Source: Phyto melanocephala (lineage: Eukaryota > Arthropoda > Insecta > Diptera > Rhinophoridae). From it: DNA of 64,000 bases. The notes beneath the pieces are model-generated. The model made no database searches. It saw only the letters and a program-made list of their open reading frames with translations, and was not told where the DNA came from. The DNA lies in NCBI GenBank assembly GCA_941918925.1, contig OW799233.1, positions 172,774,235-172,838,234 on the forward strand, read 5' to 3'. The number at the start of each line of letters is the position of its first letter. Position 1 is the first letter of the stretch. The position numbers were made by a program, and so were the translations under genes. Positions 44,291-57,049 of this stretch are shown one piece after another.

Positions 44291-45320
44291 CTTTTTTAAT
44301 GTAAATTATTTTAATAATTTGTACAAAGCGTAACATTCTTTGATTCATATTATTTTATTTATTTATTTTTTTTTCTATAATTTTACACAATTTGAAATGA
44401 CGTACACAGTTGTTATTATTCGTTCTAAATGTATTTCATTTGACGAATTTACGCAACGAATTTCAACAGTCGAATTCGTCGTGTTGTGCGATATTCGTCG
44501 TTCGTCCCAGTTGTGTTTAGAGCTTAAAGTGAAATAATAAAAAAATTTAATTGGAACATAAAATTCATTTATTAAAAAAAAAAATATTTTATTAATTGCT
44601 AGCTATTTTCAAACTTAATCTAAAACATTTGGATAAACAATATTTTTTGCTCGTTTAAATATTTTTGTTCCGCTCATCCTTTTTGCAGATAACTAAAATT
44701 GAAAATAAGTACCAAAATTATTTTTTTACCCATTTTATCACCTTGGAATACCAAATTTCAAAAAAGTAGCATTAGCCTTCTAAGATCTTTTTGAATTTTT
44801 GTGTTACATGCATTAGGTCCGATGATACAATATTACCGATTTTACCCGTTTTTAGCCCTTTTCCCCCTACATTCCGACATTTCGAAAAAGTAAAAAAATT
44901 CATTATAGATTGTTTTGAGGAGAGTAAAACTACGTTTTTACTTTTTTCATATTGCTTTATCTTTCAAAGATAAATTCTGTTAAAAAAAAAATACCAAAAT
45001 TCAGTTTTTACCCGTTTTATCCCCTTTAAGCTCAAAATTTCCAAAAAGTACCAGACACCTATCCAATTATTTTTAACAGGCTCTTTGGTCCTTTCTGGAT
45101 TTTTGTGATATCTTTATTAAGCCCGGAGATACTGAGTTGCCGATTTTACCCTTTTTAACCCTTAAACCGCTTGAGCGATTTTGTGCAAGCTTCACATCTA
45201 CTAAATAGTCCAAACAAAGCCTAAACATTTGGTTCGGATTGGCGAGCCCGTTCTTGAGTTATAAAATTACACGAAAAGTGGCCTTGATTTATATAAATAT
45301 GTATATGTATATAAGTTTTG

Positions 45321-48029
45321 GAATAAAATATTTTCTGAAAGTAAATTGTTATTTTTTTCTTATTAAAAATTGCTTGAAATTTGTTTTTAAAGAAAAAGAG
45401 GCATTTTATATCTTAATCACAAAATTGCCCTAAATTTCAAAAGAAAAAATGAAAAATTCGTTTTATATATATTTTTTTAAAGATATTTAATGTTCAAATA
45501 AGGATCTTCTTTTATTATTATTTCTCTTCCATTTAAGTCTCATAAATTTTACTAAATTGTCATTGGGGAATCGATAGTGTCACAGTAGCAAAACTTGAAA
45601 GGAGAATTCCAAGGAATTTGTTTAAATATCAAAAAGATGTGTGTCTGTTGCCCAAAGAATGCACACACAAAATAAAACGGTACTAAAAAGCAAATAACAA
45701 TGACAACTAAAAGAAAATAACACACATAAATAAATAAAAAAAAAATAATAAAATAAAATTGAAAAGAAAAGAAACAATAGAGGCCTATAAAGGAGTTCAA
45801 AATATTTATATACAATCAGTAATACAGTATAAATGTGTCAAAGAACATTTACTTTAACAAAAAGAGAGTGAGTGAGTAGTTTGTATGGATCTATGTGTGT
45901 TTGCGAGCATGAGTGTCTCATGGTTTTATTTGTTGTCCACCGCATTTAACAATTGCAACAACAACAATACCATCAGGGGCATACCGTAACATAAACATTT
46001 ACAAATTATCACAAAAGACTATTTAAATAACAACAACCGACCGCACAGCAATGAAATCGTGTAAATAAAAAAAATCTGATATGACTTTTAAGACTGTTAC
46101 GGAAACAGACTAAGAGTCAAATATACTAACACTTGAACATAGCAACAGACAAACTGGGAAAAACTACTGATTTTTATTAAAGTTATTTTTACAATGGGCA
46201 TTACGAGTACAATTACAGGACATTTGTCATAAAGGCAGTGCTTACATGAGCATACATGCACACGCACAAGCAACCGTACACACACACACACATGCATAAA
46301 TAGGGGCTTTTGATCCCAGCTGAAATTGCCGGTATCATTTAACGTTGCAAAGATAAGAAGCCTTGATATGTATCATATGCAGCTAGCTAGAATAGAAAAT
46401 AAAATCTGAAAATTTACAAGTAATAATATGCCATAACTTTTCATACACACACACACACTCCCACATTGAGTATGTGTGTGAGAGCAATTTAGTACTGATG
46501 TGCGCGGTAAAGGTCATTACTAGATTCTCAGTAAGGAAATTATTTAAACTACAGCAAATTGCTATTGTTCTCAAAATGCTTAGTGTGTTCATACTAGTTA
46601 GCACTTTTAAAGGCTTTCTGTTGTTTCAACACATTTACATGTACTAGAAAAGGCTGTAACATAGCTATGATGCAGTTGCTTAGACCGCATGTTGTGCTTA
46701 TTGGCAAACAGTCTACTATATATTCAAACTACAGCCAAATGTGCTCTTTATATTTACCAGCTTGTATTTCGTGTGATACACGACTCTACTGTCCATCTAC
46801 GGTAACCAAAAGATGTCTTTTTCCCTTATATTGTAGTTTTTGTTTCTTTTAAACCGCAAAAAATCATTTGTTCATTGATCAGCAACTCATACTACCTTCT
46901 GTTTAGTAATTTATTTTATTATTGTTGTTGGTATTCTATTACTTGTTTATATGTATGTATGTATGTGAGTTTTCTTTTAGTGTCCCGGGCATTGAGTTCT
47001 CAAGAATACTACAGCAGATGAATGCAATTTACTTCTAATAGTCTTAAGCCTTAGTCGTGTTAGTAGAGATGCAGTGGCAGTAATTGTAGTTGTAGAAGTC
47101 AGAGTTTTAGTTCTATAGTTGTGTTTAATGTTAATTGTTTTGTGTACAACAAGAACATATATGTGTGTACATACATACATTTATTTTGATGTTTGTTGTA
47201 TTGTTTGTTACCAATTAATCCACCTACAAACAGTGATTAGGCAAAAATAAAAATACGAAATCTATTTAAAAGTGCAGCAAAAGTTTGAAAGAAGTTTTTT
47301 TTTTGCAAAAAATTTTTTGAAATAATAAAATAGGTGACAGTTTTTTTTTTTTTAATATCATTAATCATTTACATACTTATACATACATACATACATGTCG
47401 ATGGCTTAATATAGAAAGGGCGTATCTCAAGTTTTAATGAAATCGTGTTTTTAGCGTTTTCTGGTGGTAAATATTATATAAATCCTTCCGTCCTTGAAAT
47501 AATAGGACAACATATTGCTTCTAAATTTTATTAATTTTTTGCCTTCTCTTGTAAAGTAATAAAAAAGGGGATACTGCTTTTTTAATATTAAGCCATCGAT
47601 ATGTACATAGAATAGCTCGGGACATAAAAACCGGTTTATCAAATAATTCAAAAACTGAAAAATTTTAAAAATCGTTTAAAAAAACAAAAAAAAATATAAA
47701 AAACGGATTATTCGGAACTCAAATAATACAAATAAATTTTGAAAGACTTAGGACACATGGCTTTCTAATTACATACATACATATTTACTTTAAAGACTTA
47801 AGGAACAAACATTATTTTTGCTCACATTAAATAATTGAAAGACTTAAGAGACGAACATGTTTTTTATTATTAATTTTTTTTTACAAAAACTTAAGACTAT
47901 ATAAGGGGTAAAAAAAGTTTATATTTAAATTTGAAATAAAACAAAAATGGTTTTAATATTGTGCCAAATTTATTCTTTTATTGTGAAGTACAATTGTTCC
48001 GGTAAGAAATAAAATATTTCATTTATATG
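45321..48029. other. Intergenic DNA with CA-type microsatellites
   Basis: Short CA/TG runs lie near 46276, 46445 and 46470, and ATGT/ACAT runs near 46950 and 47385. None of the open frames resembles a protein family. Confidence 0.35.
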
Positions 48030-48520
48030 GCTGCCCCGGTTGGTATCACAGTATCCTTTTCGATTGGATTAATTTTCGAGCACATTTTCGAGTATCTGGG
48101 GTTGTATCTCGGCAATGGCCGAGAATGGTTTTTCTGCGTAATACTTGTCTTTTACGGCGCCCCACAGAAATTAGTTCAGCTGTGTCAAATCGCAGCTTCT
48201 TGGCGGACAATTAATTGGCCATCAAACGTTGTAGGTAATAAATCGATTGTGGCATGAGATGTGTGGCAAGTTGCACCATCCTGTTAAAACCAAACATCGT
48301 TCAATACCATGAAGTGCGGGCATCATTGACAGTAATGGTTGCGCCGTCCACATTTTGTTAGACCACGTTTGAATTTTCTGAGCCCTAAATACGTCCATTT
48401 TTGCTTTATTACGTACTTAGCAAGATTCAAATAAGCTTCATCCGTGCATTTTCTCCTTGCCCCATCTAGCGAAGTAAAAACGAAGAGGAGTGTCATTGTC
48501 TTTAAATTTTAAATAAATTC
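48030..48520 (-). pseudogene. Mariner-type transposase relic
   Basis: Read on the - strand, pieces in several frames give DEAYLNLAKYVIKQKWTY, QDGATCHTSHATIDLLPTTF, DGQLI, then CPPRSCDLTQLN, a stop, FLWGAVKDKYYAEKPFSAIA, and finally GYCDTNRGSHINEI. The order is that of the mariner-type transposases seen elsewhere in the window. The third catalytic Asp is replaced (LN instead of LD), and several stops are present. Terminal repeats were not found. Confidence 0.65.
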
Positions 48521-50049
48521 CAACGAGCGTATATTGATTCTTATGTTTAGCGGAGATAATATAATGAACTTTGTGATAGAATAGAATGCCATTAGTATTT
48601 CCAGATTTTAAATAACCGCTGGTTCAAATTTAAGCCAATAGATCGCATACTCTTTATATTTCTATGTACGTATATTTTAAAATTAAAATGTAGCAAAAAT
48701 TTAAATAAAAAATGTAACTATTTCTTTTAAATGACTTGATTCGAAAAAAAAGATAAAAAATAAACTAAATAAAATATGAATGAACTAATAGCTTTGCTTA
48801 AAAATGGTGTTTATCATTTACTCATTGGCAAATAGAACATTAAAAAAAATTAAAAACTAAAGAATTTTTCCCACTATCCAATCATAAAAGGCTGGCTCAT
48901 ACCTGCCCAGATTCTTTTGTTTTACGTTTGTAAGTATTTCCGGTTTTTTATTATGGATGCTTAAAAAGAAATCCATTAAATTTAAGGCTGAGAACATTTA
49001 CTTTGTTGTTAACAAACTGTTTGTATCAGCCAACCATTATACAATATTGGTAGTTTTATCTACTAGTAATTAATAAAGATTTTCTAAGAATTGATACAGA
49101 TTCATTTACTAGTTTCACAAGATTTTGTATGACTAACTACATACTTATGGAGGTTGTGTTTTTTTAAATAGATTTTTAAAAATATATAGTTCTTATAGAA
49201 ACTTTTAGAATTTAGATTTTTGAATTATTAAGCAAACATCAAGGTTTAATGCTCCTGTTAACAACCAATCGATTATAGTTAAGGTAGTTCAAACTAATTT
49301 TTAAAGCTATAGCAAGTATATTTGTTGCAGTATGTCATAGAGTTAATGCCCTGAGTAGGAGCAAATAAGTAATCACACAAAATTGGAAAACTACAAATAA
49401 AATATAATATAAATGTTCAAGTTGTCCAGAGATCTTATACAAAGATATTTTTTTCTATGCAAGGTACCATTGCTATTGTTATCATCTTACTTATCCTAAG
49501 ACTTACTATTTCAATAAAAAAGTGTTTAAGGCTTTACATAAAGTTTAAGTACAATGACGGAAATACAGATTGTGCAATACACACTATAAGTTTGAAGAAA
49601 AACCAAAAAAAAAAAAATATATACAAACACGGACGCATAAAATTTAAAAATTGCGTAGAAAATTTTCAAATAATGTGTAAATAAACTACACATATTTGCG
49701 ATTAAATATGCATATTTCAAAAAATTAGAATTTTTTAGGTCTTTGACAAAAGAGAATACAGAAAAAAAACGTATGAGGTTTCTATTTAAAAAAAACTGAG
49801 CATTTTGATGTTAAGATGCTAAAGGCTAGTTAAGATTATAATACAAGTCCTAAGATTTAACCTAGATTTTGTAGAAGTAAAATGTGATGAAATTCGCTCC
49901 GTACTCAAGAAAAAGAGAGCAAAAGTATAATGTTATTTTTTTTGCGTTCACATTATTATAGTAAAACAGACTCAAAGTAGAATGATCTAGAAAAAAAATT
50001 AACTAAGAATCTAATTAACACAAAAAAATTATAATTAATATTACAATTG
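48521..50049. other. AT-rich DNA
   Basis: No gene or repeat was identified. It borders on the 3' end of the LINE that starts near 50050. Confidence 0.35.
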
Positions 50050-50673
50050 AACTAGGTTAGGTTGATAAGGAGGGACACTAAAAGCTCAAACCCATGACAG
50101 GTATACACTAATGTCCAATTGCCATGTTGTGCGCTTCATATGGAAAACTGAATTCTCAAACAAAAACCATAAACATAATTTCCTATATCTAACGGACTAG
50201 TCCAAAAACCCAGTTCCCTGAATGTAATTCCTTATGGATCTCCAGTTGGAGTTCCCCAGGTATTCCAAGTTCGGCATAGTATCCACTGTAAAATTTTCGC
50301 ATCTAATATGCCCAAACGCAGGACAATGACAGAGTTAATGTACCAAAGTCTCATCCTCTTCCTCGCATGCTCTACATGTTGTCTCCTCAGATAATCTCAT
50401 GCGAGCTAGATGGGTTCTCAACTCCGTATGACCTGTAATAAGACTGGTGAGTCTCCTAAGTATTGGTCTACACAGTCTTAGAATCTCCTTTGATTTCCCA
50501 AGATTTGGATCACCCCATAGTATGTTTGTCACTTTACCGACATAAGTGTTTTGCCATTTCCTGACATGTTCCTCCATCGCCCAAGCTTTAAGTTCGTCCT
50601 TGAATCTTTTGAAGGGTTTAGCATTTTCCAAAATTATAGCTCCCATTTTAGATAATTTATCGGCTTTCTCGTT

Positions 50674-51985
50674 CTATATACACATGTAAGGGGAATATCG
50701 AAGCAGACCACTACTATCACGGGTCCCTTCTCGACCCCATTCGCTCCTCAGTGATTTCGTGTCCACCAATCAGTATACCTTCAATCACTGAGTCCCGCGC
50801 CACAACCGGCGTTTGCTCTGGACTAGGAAAACGATTTCACACTGCCGATTGATGATTGTCGACAATACTCATCGCACAGTCCTTTGTAATCGCCAGCATC
50901 TCCCTCAGACTAAGGTCCCCCATCGCACTCACACTTAAAGTGTGCTTGCTTGTGATCCTTAATCTTCCGCTCGCCAATGTCGGACACTCGCATACTACAT
51001 GCGCTGCCGTCTCGGCATCCTCCGGGCACATTTTACAAATATCATCATCCACGATCCACATCCTCTTCAGATGATATTTGAAGTTACCATGTCCTGTAAT
51101 CAACGCAGTGATCCAGCTCATCATACTCCGACTAAAACCGAGTATCTTCACTGCAACCCTGCCAAGTGGCTCCCTGAGCACCATACAGGCCTGTCTACAC
51201 GTGGTTCCCTCCATCCACCTTCGCAAGTTTATAGAGTTCACTCATTGAAAGATCCTCGCCCGCACTAACCCATTACCCAGAGCAGTTCTGGGTTCCGGTC
51301 CGCAGAATGCAGCCTCAGACCCCTTCTTCGCAAGTTCTTCAGCAGCCTCATTCCCAGCTATGCCCACGTAAAGCACACGTATCAGCGTTACCTCATTTGT
51401 AGAGGCACACCTATTGAGCTTTAGAACACACTCAAGCACCAAAGAGGAGTTCACATCTATCCGCTGCATACGTTTTATAACCGACTGGTTGTCAAGTGCA
51501 ATAAGAATTCTCTTCCCATATACTCGATATTCCACAGGTGGTCCAACAAGCAAACCAAGCATTTCTGCCTGATAGACTGACACGTACTCCCCCAGATTCA
51601 GGGTGCAGGATAAGTTCAACTCAGATGAGTACACACCAGCACCTGCCCTTTCGTCCATAAAGGACCCATCAGTAAAGATACTGATGTCATTCTCCATGCA
51701 CTCACCGTGCATGAATCCATCCGCTATGAGCGTGTGATGTAGCCTTTCAACCACTTTCACCCGACTTATGCGCTCCATCGGCATCTGAGCCTCCCTAACC
51801 TCTTCATCCACGAGGTCCAAAAAAAACCAATCCAAAGCGATCGCTTCGCATCCGAATCGCCGATCTTGCCGCCGTCTCCCTTACAAATAAGTCCAACGGC
51901 AGCAATCCCAGCATTGCCTCCATCGCTTGCGTTGGTGTGGTACGTATCGCGCCACATATACCAATGCAAGTAATCCTTGGAACCC
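50674..51985 (-). mobile_element. LINE 1, 1,312-bp 5'-truncated insertion with 10-bp TSD
   Basis: It is flanked by CTTTCTCGTT at 50664-50673 and again at 51986-51995. It begins within the reverse-transcriptase C-terminal part (GAIRTTPTQAMEAMLGLLPL) and runs through an RNase H domain, the tail, and a 3'UTR of about 160 bp. 5' truncation and a TSD are the marks of target-primed reverse transcription. The TSD is perfect, so the insertion is not very old. Confidence 0.9.
50837..51969 (-). pseudogene. LINE 1 coding region: RT end, RNase H, zinc-knuckle tail
   Basis: From 51969, the RT C-terminus (TTPTQAMEAMLGLLPLDLFV) leads after a slip in a run of T near 51825 to the RNase H frame 51835-51242. 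This has Asp56 (IFTDGSF), Glu91 (YQAEMLG) and Asp115 (IALDNQS). The PGH motif has been lost by a small deletion (RVLYVGIAGNEAAEELAKKG), and the final Asp is Glu. One in-frame TGA separates it from the tail 51241-50837, which has ITGHGNFKYHLKRM and a knuckle C-x2-C-x8-H with HVVCEC. The stop TGA is at 50837-50839. Confidence 0.8.
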
Positions 51986-52245
51986 CTTTCTCGTTACTGA
52001 TCAGCCCGTAATGGCTTGCTATCCATATTATCTCCAGATGTTCGCAATTCGCATATGAGTTTATCTCGCCGTTGCATTGCAGAACGTTCCGAGATTCAAC
52101 TTTTGATTTGTAAAGATACGAATCGGGACTTCGCTATTCGTTTCCTTTATTCATTTAATTCCTTCCATAATCGCCATAATCTCAGCCTGGAAGATAGTAT
52201 TGTGATCTGGTAGACGAAAGTATATGCTTCTGTTTCGGCTTATGT

Positions 52246-53659
52246 CGTATAAATTAAATTAAATTAATTTATAAATTTATTAAATAAGGTATTTTGCGAT
52301 TTTTACAAAAGTAAAATTTGAATTTTATTCTTTTACTTTTGTCTTTGAATGTGTTTAATGAACAAAACAATGTATGGTATTTGTTCTACGAAAGCTATAG
52401 AAACATCGAACAATTTTCTTTGACTATGTGGAATACAATCAAATTTTATTTGTACTTGTTGTAGAATTACAAGCACACCTTTAATGTGTTTGATAATGAT
52501 AACATTAAAATACACCTCTGATCTAATGGAATGCGACATTTTTAAACCGATTTAAAAAATTAAAAAATACTGTCCACTTGCCAAATTTTCATAAGTATTT
52601 TCTCTCATGTTTTCTTCTACTGATTACAATTTGCTTTACACTATTCTACTTTGTTTATTTTACACGAATTTTTGACATGTCTTACGACTTGGGTTATAGT
52701 CAAAACTGGCCTTAGGAAATACTTACATATATATTTTGAAATATATTTATATAATTACATCATTGAGCAAGCGTTTGATGTGCTATTAATTAAAAAAATT
52801 ATTTGTTTGAAAATAGGAGGCAAAACTAGATTATATTTTCATAGAATGTAACACTTTAAAAGCAACACTTTTCTTTAAACGTCTAAACGGAAATGCCTAT
52901 TGGCATTAATCAAATCATTCTGTTCATCAAAAGTATTTCAAAACATAATGAAATACAGACAAAAGATTGAAACAAGTTCAGTTTTGTGAATAAAAATATA
53001 TTTACTTGTGTTCATCATAGCTACACATACACACATACACAAAATAAAACTACTAACAAATTACTTATTCCAAAAAAAGCTTCAATGCCACCATCAGCAA
53101 GCTGCTGGATAAAAAAAAACAAATTTCAAATAATTTGTAAAGCTTCATACACTCATAATGAATGCAGAATGAGTAGAGAGAAAAGAAGTCGATACGAGAA
53201 AAAGTCCAGGAATGAAAATGAAAAATATCGAATCAAAAAAGAAATAATTTTACTTTATGCTGGCGTCAGAAGCAGCTCAATATAGTTCAATTTTATGACG
53301 TTCATACTGATGCTCAAGATGATGATAATGATCATTAAGTTTTTTTTTTTGTGTTAAATTTCCAATATGATTGTTATTAAAGCTTTCGTTCGATTCGTTC
53401 ATTCTACATATAATTGGCTGCCATTTATTTATGCTTATTTAAGATTTAAAAATTGTTTTCATACGTATATTGTTGTTGTGATTGTTTTTTTTTATTAGTT
53501 CGGCATCCATGATGATTTTTTTTTACGTTTTATTATGGGAACTTAACTAAATACATACATATAGCTTTTCACTATATAATACAAATTTAGTTGGATGCGT
53601 GTATAAATAATGTACGATGAGTACATTAATATCAGAGACTTAAAGGAGTGAAAGGCCTG
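52246..53659. other. Unassigned AT-rich DNA
   Basis: The frame at 52986-53285 (99 residues, Lys/Ser-rich) opens on a Met but is not recognisable and has typical AT-rich chance composition. Nothing is supported. Confidence 0.35.
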
Positions 53660-53990
53660 AATAATTTAAAAATTTTATTTATTCATTTATTGGCCAAGTC
53701 TCTTTTTTCCTTCGAATTAAGGTTTCTGGATTGTCACCGATACTCTCACACACTGCTGTGATATTGACATTTGGCTTGCTTTTGGACGAGTAGTGTGTTT
53801 GGCGTCTCCAACGAATCCAGTCTCTCAAAATTTCTCAATAATTTTCTTTTCAGTTGGCGAAGTTTAAACACTATTCTGACCATATTTTGTATCAAGTCCT
53901 TAAATTAATTTTTTTTTAATAATGATTACACGTTGTTCTATCGTATAACGATCAATTTTTACTTACCTTAAACTGTCAGATGTGGAATTG
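53660..53990 (-). pseudogene. Mariner-type transposase N-terminal relic
   Basis: Read on the - strand near 53960-53690, IDRYTIEQRVIIIKN, then after frame changes LRQLKRKLLRNFERLDSLET and NITAVCESIGDNPETLIRRK. These match the paired helix-turn-helix start of mariner-type transposases, usually TxEQRxxIVxxF followed by ENIAAVRESVxENPxxSIRRR. Upstream on the same strand AGTGTTGGCAACC resembles the leader of the 38912 element. No terminal repeats were recognised. Confidence 0.5.
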
Positions 53991-54127
53991 TTTTTTTAAG
54001 GTTGCCAACACTGCTGCACAAATGGCCATAAATTAATATCTTGCTGTAATTTTGAGATATCCTTGACATAGTGGAACCTTCAAACGTTGTTTCTTGGTTT
54101 AAGGAAACCAGATTAACTTTTGTTACT

Positions 54128-55350
54128 TTTAAGAGTTTATCCTTATGTATATAATTTCAATAGAATATAGAATATACAAAAAATTATTCCAGATATTCTA
54201 TCATTAGCAAGAACTCACTTCAGCTTTTTCGTTGTCAACATTCTTAAGATAACTACATGCAAAGAAAAAATATGGTTGTGGAAACCATAATCGAAGAGCA
54301 ACATACTATGATTGAATTGTATGATTATGGTTAAAACATATAATGGTTACCAGTTATCATTATTATGTTTAAGCATATATATGACAACAATTAAAATCGA
54401 CAATCTTTGCTTTTTTACAGCAAATTATTGTCTTTTGCTGTAACATACACATATTGATTGTACTCAACAATTTAATTGCAATTTTTATACCAACGTTTTT
54501 TTACATTTTATCGTTTATTTGTAAATTTTATTTAATTTCTCAAAATTTTTGTTCATTTTTTTGACATCTCAAACTTTCAAAATAATAAAAATTTATTCAG
54601 AAAGAAGAAGAACAGTTTACAAAAAAATTATTACTCAAAAATCATAGCTTGGTTGATTTGCAATCATACTGTTGTCTCACCTATTATTTAATGATTATTT
54701 GTTATTTTTAGTGGTTTTGAAAATAATGTTATTTTTGTCAAAATAGTTTTTTTAAATCATACTATTTTTAAATGATAACCATTTTTAAATTTTTACGAAG
54801 AGTAAACATTGAATGATACAATTTAAACAAATGCTTGATTATCGCGACAAAACATATGATGAAATGAAACTAAAATAACTATTACTTGTTTTCGACAACC
54901 AAATATTGTTATAGAAACTATATTATGACCATCGTGATCATGTCGTAACCATGGTTTTTCTTTGCGTGTAGATATTAAAGGCAAAGCTCTCTTGGATCTT
55001 TATATCAATAAAAAATCTGTGCAATTTTTCAACGATCTACATCTGGACATTTTTCAGATTTTATCATTTATTTTGGCATTTTTGCAATCAGAATGACTTT
55101 TTCGCTTTAAAGAGTTTTGTTCTTATTCTTCTTTTTATCTATGTAATAACTATAGAATATAGAGTCTGCATAAAATTTATAATAGATATTCTATCATTTG
55201 CAAGAAATTTTAATTCACTTCAAATTTGTTCGCTGTTACCATCTTTTAGCAAACTACTTGTTTAAGGAAAAGCTCTCTTGGATCTTAAAATCTAACAGAA
55301 ACTGGTAAACTTGCCAACAATCTACATTTGGACATTTGTCAGCTCTTGTG
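54128..55350. repeat. Diverged direct duplication, first copy split by a MITE
   Basis: Unit 1 (about 54128-55070) and unit 2 (about 55110-55350) share, in order, ATAGAATATAGAATATAC/ATAGAATATAGAGTCTGC, AGATATTCTATCATT, CTTAAGATAACTA/TTTTAGCAAACTA, GCTCTCTTGGATCTT and ATCTACAT(C/T)TGGACATTT. Unit 2 lacks the 713-bp MITE. I do not recognise the duplicated sequence; it could be a very decayed coding or repeat sequence. Confidence 0.6.
54256..54968. mobile_element. MITE with CAYGCAAAGAAAAA ends, TA duplication (713 bp)
   Basis: The left end CATGCAAAGAAAAAATATGG is mirrored by CACGCAAAGAAAAACCATGG. TA is duplicated (54254-54255, 54969-54970), and the unfilled paralogue at 55252-55257 reads CAAACTACTTG with a single TA. 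The interior is rich in ATGGTT/AACCAT motifs. The TA target indicates Tc1/mariner-type transposition. Confidence 0.75.
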
Positions 55351-56089
55351 CACCAAACTATTGCAAAAGCATTATGTTCATACTATGATGAAGAAAAATG
55401 TGATCGCATTAAAAACCCAATTGAATAATTTGAATATGCATTTAAATACTGAATTACAACAACTGGCAAAAAATGTCCGTTAAATCAATCTGCTATAACT
55501 TGAACATTAATTATTCTACTACCAGTTAGGTCACTATATTTGTAATGAAGGAAATACAATTCTTACATCTTTTCTTTCTTACCCTTAATTTAGAATATTA
55601 TGTAGTGCAGAATATATGATCACATTTTTTATCCACAAGCAACCCTAAAAAAAAAGAAGTTCAATACATTTTTTAATGAAATGCCCGCTTGTTAATCTAG
55701 ATAAAGATAAAATTACTTTACATTTGCTTTAACAATCATAAAGAGAATATATTCCTTTTAAGTTCTGTTAATAGCAATTGTACAGACACACATATATAAT
55801 GGCCTGGTTTGGTTTAATCTATGGCCATGGTTGTCTATACTTATATAATATATTAGTAAAAAATATACACTCTAAGATGATACTAAGAGATGATGCTGTC
55901 TGCTGCTAGTTTTTAACTTTACATTTGTTCTATACACTCTCATATTCTGCATATATAGTATAACGACTATAATAACCTAATAAACATAAAAACAAACGTT
56001 TAGAAACGATTTTCTATACCGTTAAATACTACTAGTGAGAGTTGGGTGTATAATTAATATAATTATAATTATATAATAATGATTAATAT
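55351..56089. other. Unassigned AT-rich DNA
   Basis: Apart from sequence that follows the duplicated unit I see no feature. Confidence 0.3.
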
Positions 56090-57049
56090 CAAGGCATATT
56101 TATTCATCAGGTAATCGCAATTCTACAACAAATACTACAACGCAAAAATAACATGTATTTTGTTGCTAGAATTTTTGTTTCAGATGTCATAGTCAGCTGT
56201 ATAAAATAAACAAAAAAATAATAAAAGGAAGGAAAACAAAAATAATTATTAATAATTTTAGGCAGATGAAAAAAGAAATATTTGAAAGCAATATTAAATT
56301 ATCTTAACTGTTTCGGCTTAATAATAGGTGTGAGAATTGAAAAACTCATTGGACTTGGAAGACATGGATTCGTGGTTGTTTGGCCATTGGTAACTTTTTT
56401 TAATGATGCATAAAAAAATTTATATTTTTTTTAATCTATGTTTATCTTTGCTTTTAAGAGTTATTAAATGGCAAACCAAGGTATTGTTAAGCCAAAATTA
56501 CAACAAAGTTAACAAGTGCAAAATCGCCAATGTTGACATAAAAAACTTTATTAGTTGGTAAATTAGCTGGAGCTGGAAAATAAAAATAATAAAAAATATC
56601 CACTGCCAAGAATATAGAACAGGGTCTTGTTCGCAAATTCATCGCTGCTCCGCATTGAGGAAGCAAACTTTTAGAATATAAAATGATTAGCTAGCGGCGA
56701 AGCTTCTATCTTTTGGAACTGCCGTGTTAGTGTTAGTCTTTAAACAGAAAATATCGGGAAGCAATTATGTATGTATTTCTGAACAGGAACAAAATCTGCA
56801 AACTCATCTACAAATTGTATAACTGAATTATTCTTATTTGTACATACACATATTATTGATTTTTTTAAAAAATAAAGAAAAATATAAAAAAAAATAATAA
56901 AATAAATTATTTAAATTTTATGTCACATTTATTTATTATGAATTTACAAACAAAAACGTAAATAAACTTGACATCTGAAATTTAAAATAAGTGAAGAAAA
57001 AAATGGTCAGCTGTTCAAATAGGAGTACCTGATGAATAAATTTGCCTTG
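56090..57049. mobile_element. CAAGGC-group MITE with 9-bp TSD (960 bp)
   Basis: The ends CAAGGCATATTTATTCATCA and, inverted, CAAGGCAAATTTATTCATCA are followed by GG. The perfect duplication GATTAATAT lies at 56081-56089 and 57050-57058. A 9-bp duplication points to Mutator-like or a similar superfamily. No coding capacity is visible. Confidence 0.8.

Larger units (their letters stand above)
43341..44524 (+). mobile_element. Harbinger-type element with a MADF gene
   Basis: The ends TGCTCAACGCACAAATGGGA and, inverted, AGCTCTAAACACAACTGGGA continue with CGAACGACGAA on both sides. They are flanked by TAA (43338-43340, 44525-44527), the standard Harbinger target. Subterminal CGACGAA/TTCGTCG motifs are repeated many times at both ends. 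It carries the MADF gene at 43803-44122, no transposase, and a fragment of the Helentron-like repeat (copy 6). Confidence 0.7.
43312..45320 (+). repeat. Dispersed repeat (TACTAGCCGCCCGGTACG start) hosting a Harbinger element
   Basis: It starts TACTAGCCGCCCGGTACGTG. After the Harbinger insertion it resumes at 44525 and includes two diverged units containing TTTTTTACCCATTTTATCAC (44726) and TTTTTACCCGTTTTATCCCC (45006). It then has ACCCTTAAACCGCTTGAGCG and ends near AGTGGCCTTGATTTATATAA. I recognise these phrases as a widespread fly repeat type but cannot name the family. Confidence 0.4.
50050..52245 (-). mobile_element. LINE 2 (5'-truncated), interrupted by LINE 1
   Basis: On the - strand, 52245-51996 holds the start of an RNase H domain (DHNTIFQAEIMAIMEGIK, then EVPIRIFTNQ, and NCEHLEIIWIASHYGLISNE). 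50673-50197 holds its end and the C-terminal tail (NEKADKLSKMGA, then ITGHTELRTHLARM, CRACEEEDETLVH, CHCPAFGH), ending in TAG at 50197-50199. The two halves join exactly at a 10-bp duplication that flanks LINE 1. The Asp of IFTD is now Asn (IFTN). Confidence 0.8.

Noticed and set aside
48027..48257. 76-residue + strand frame with GC-rich codons
   Set aside because: It is the antisense of the mariner-type transposase relic.
50856..51268. Two + strand frames of 72 and 89 residues
   Set aside because: They are antisense to the LINE 1 coding region.
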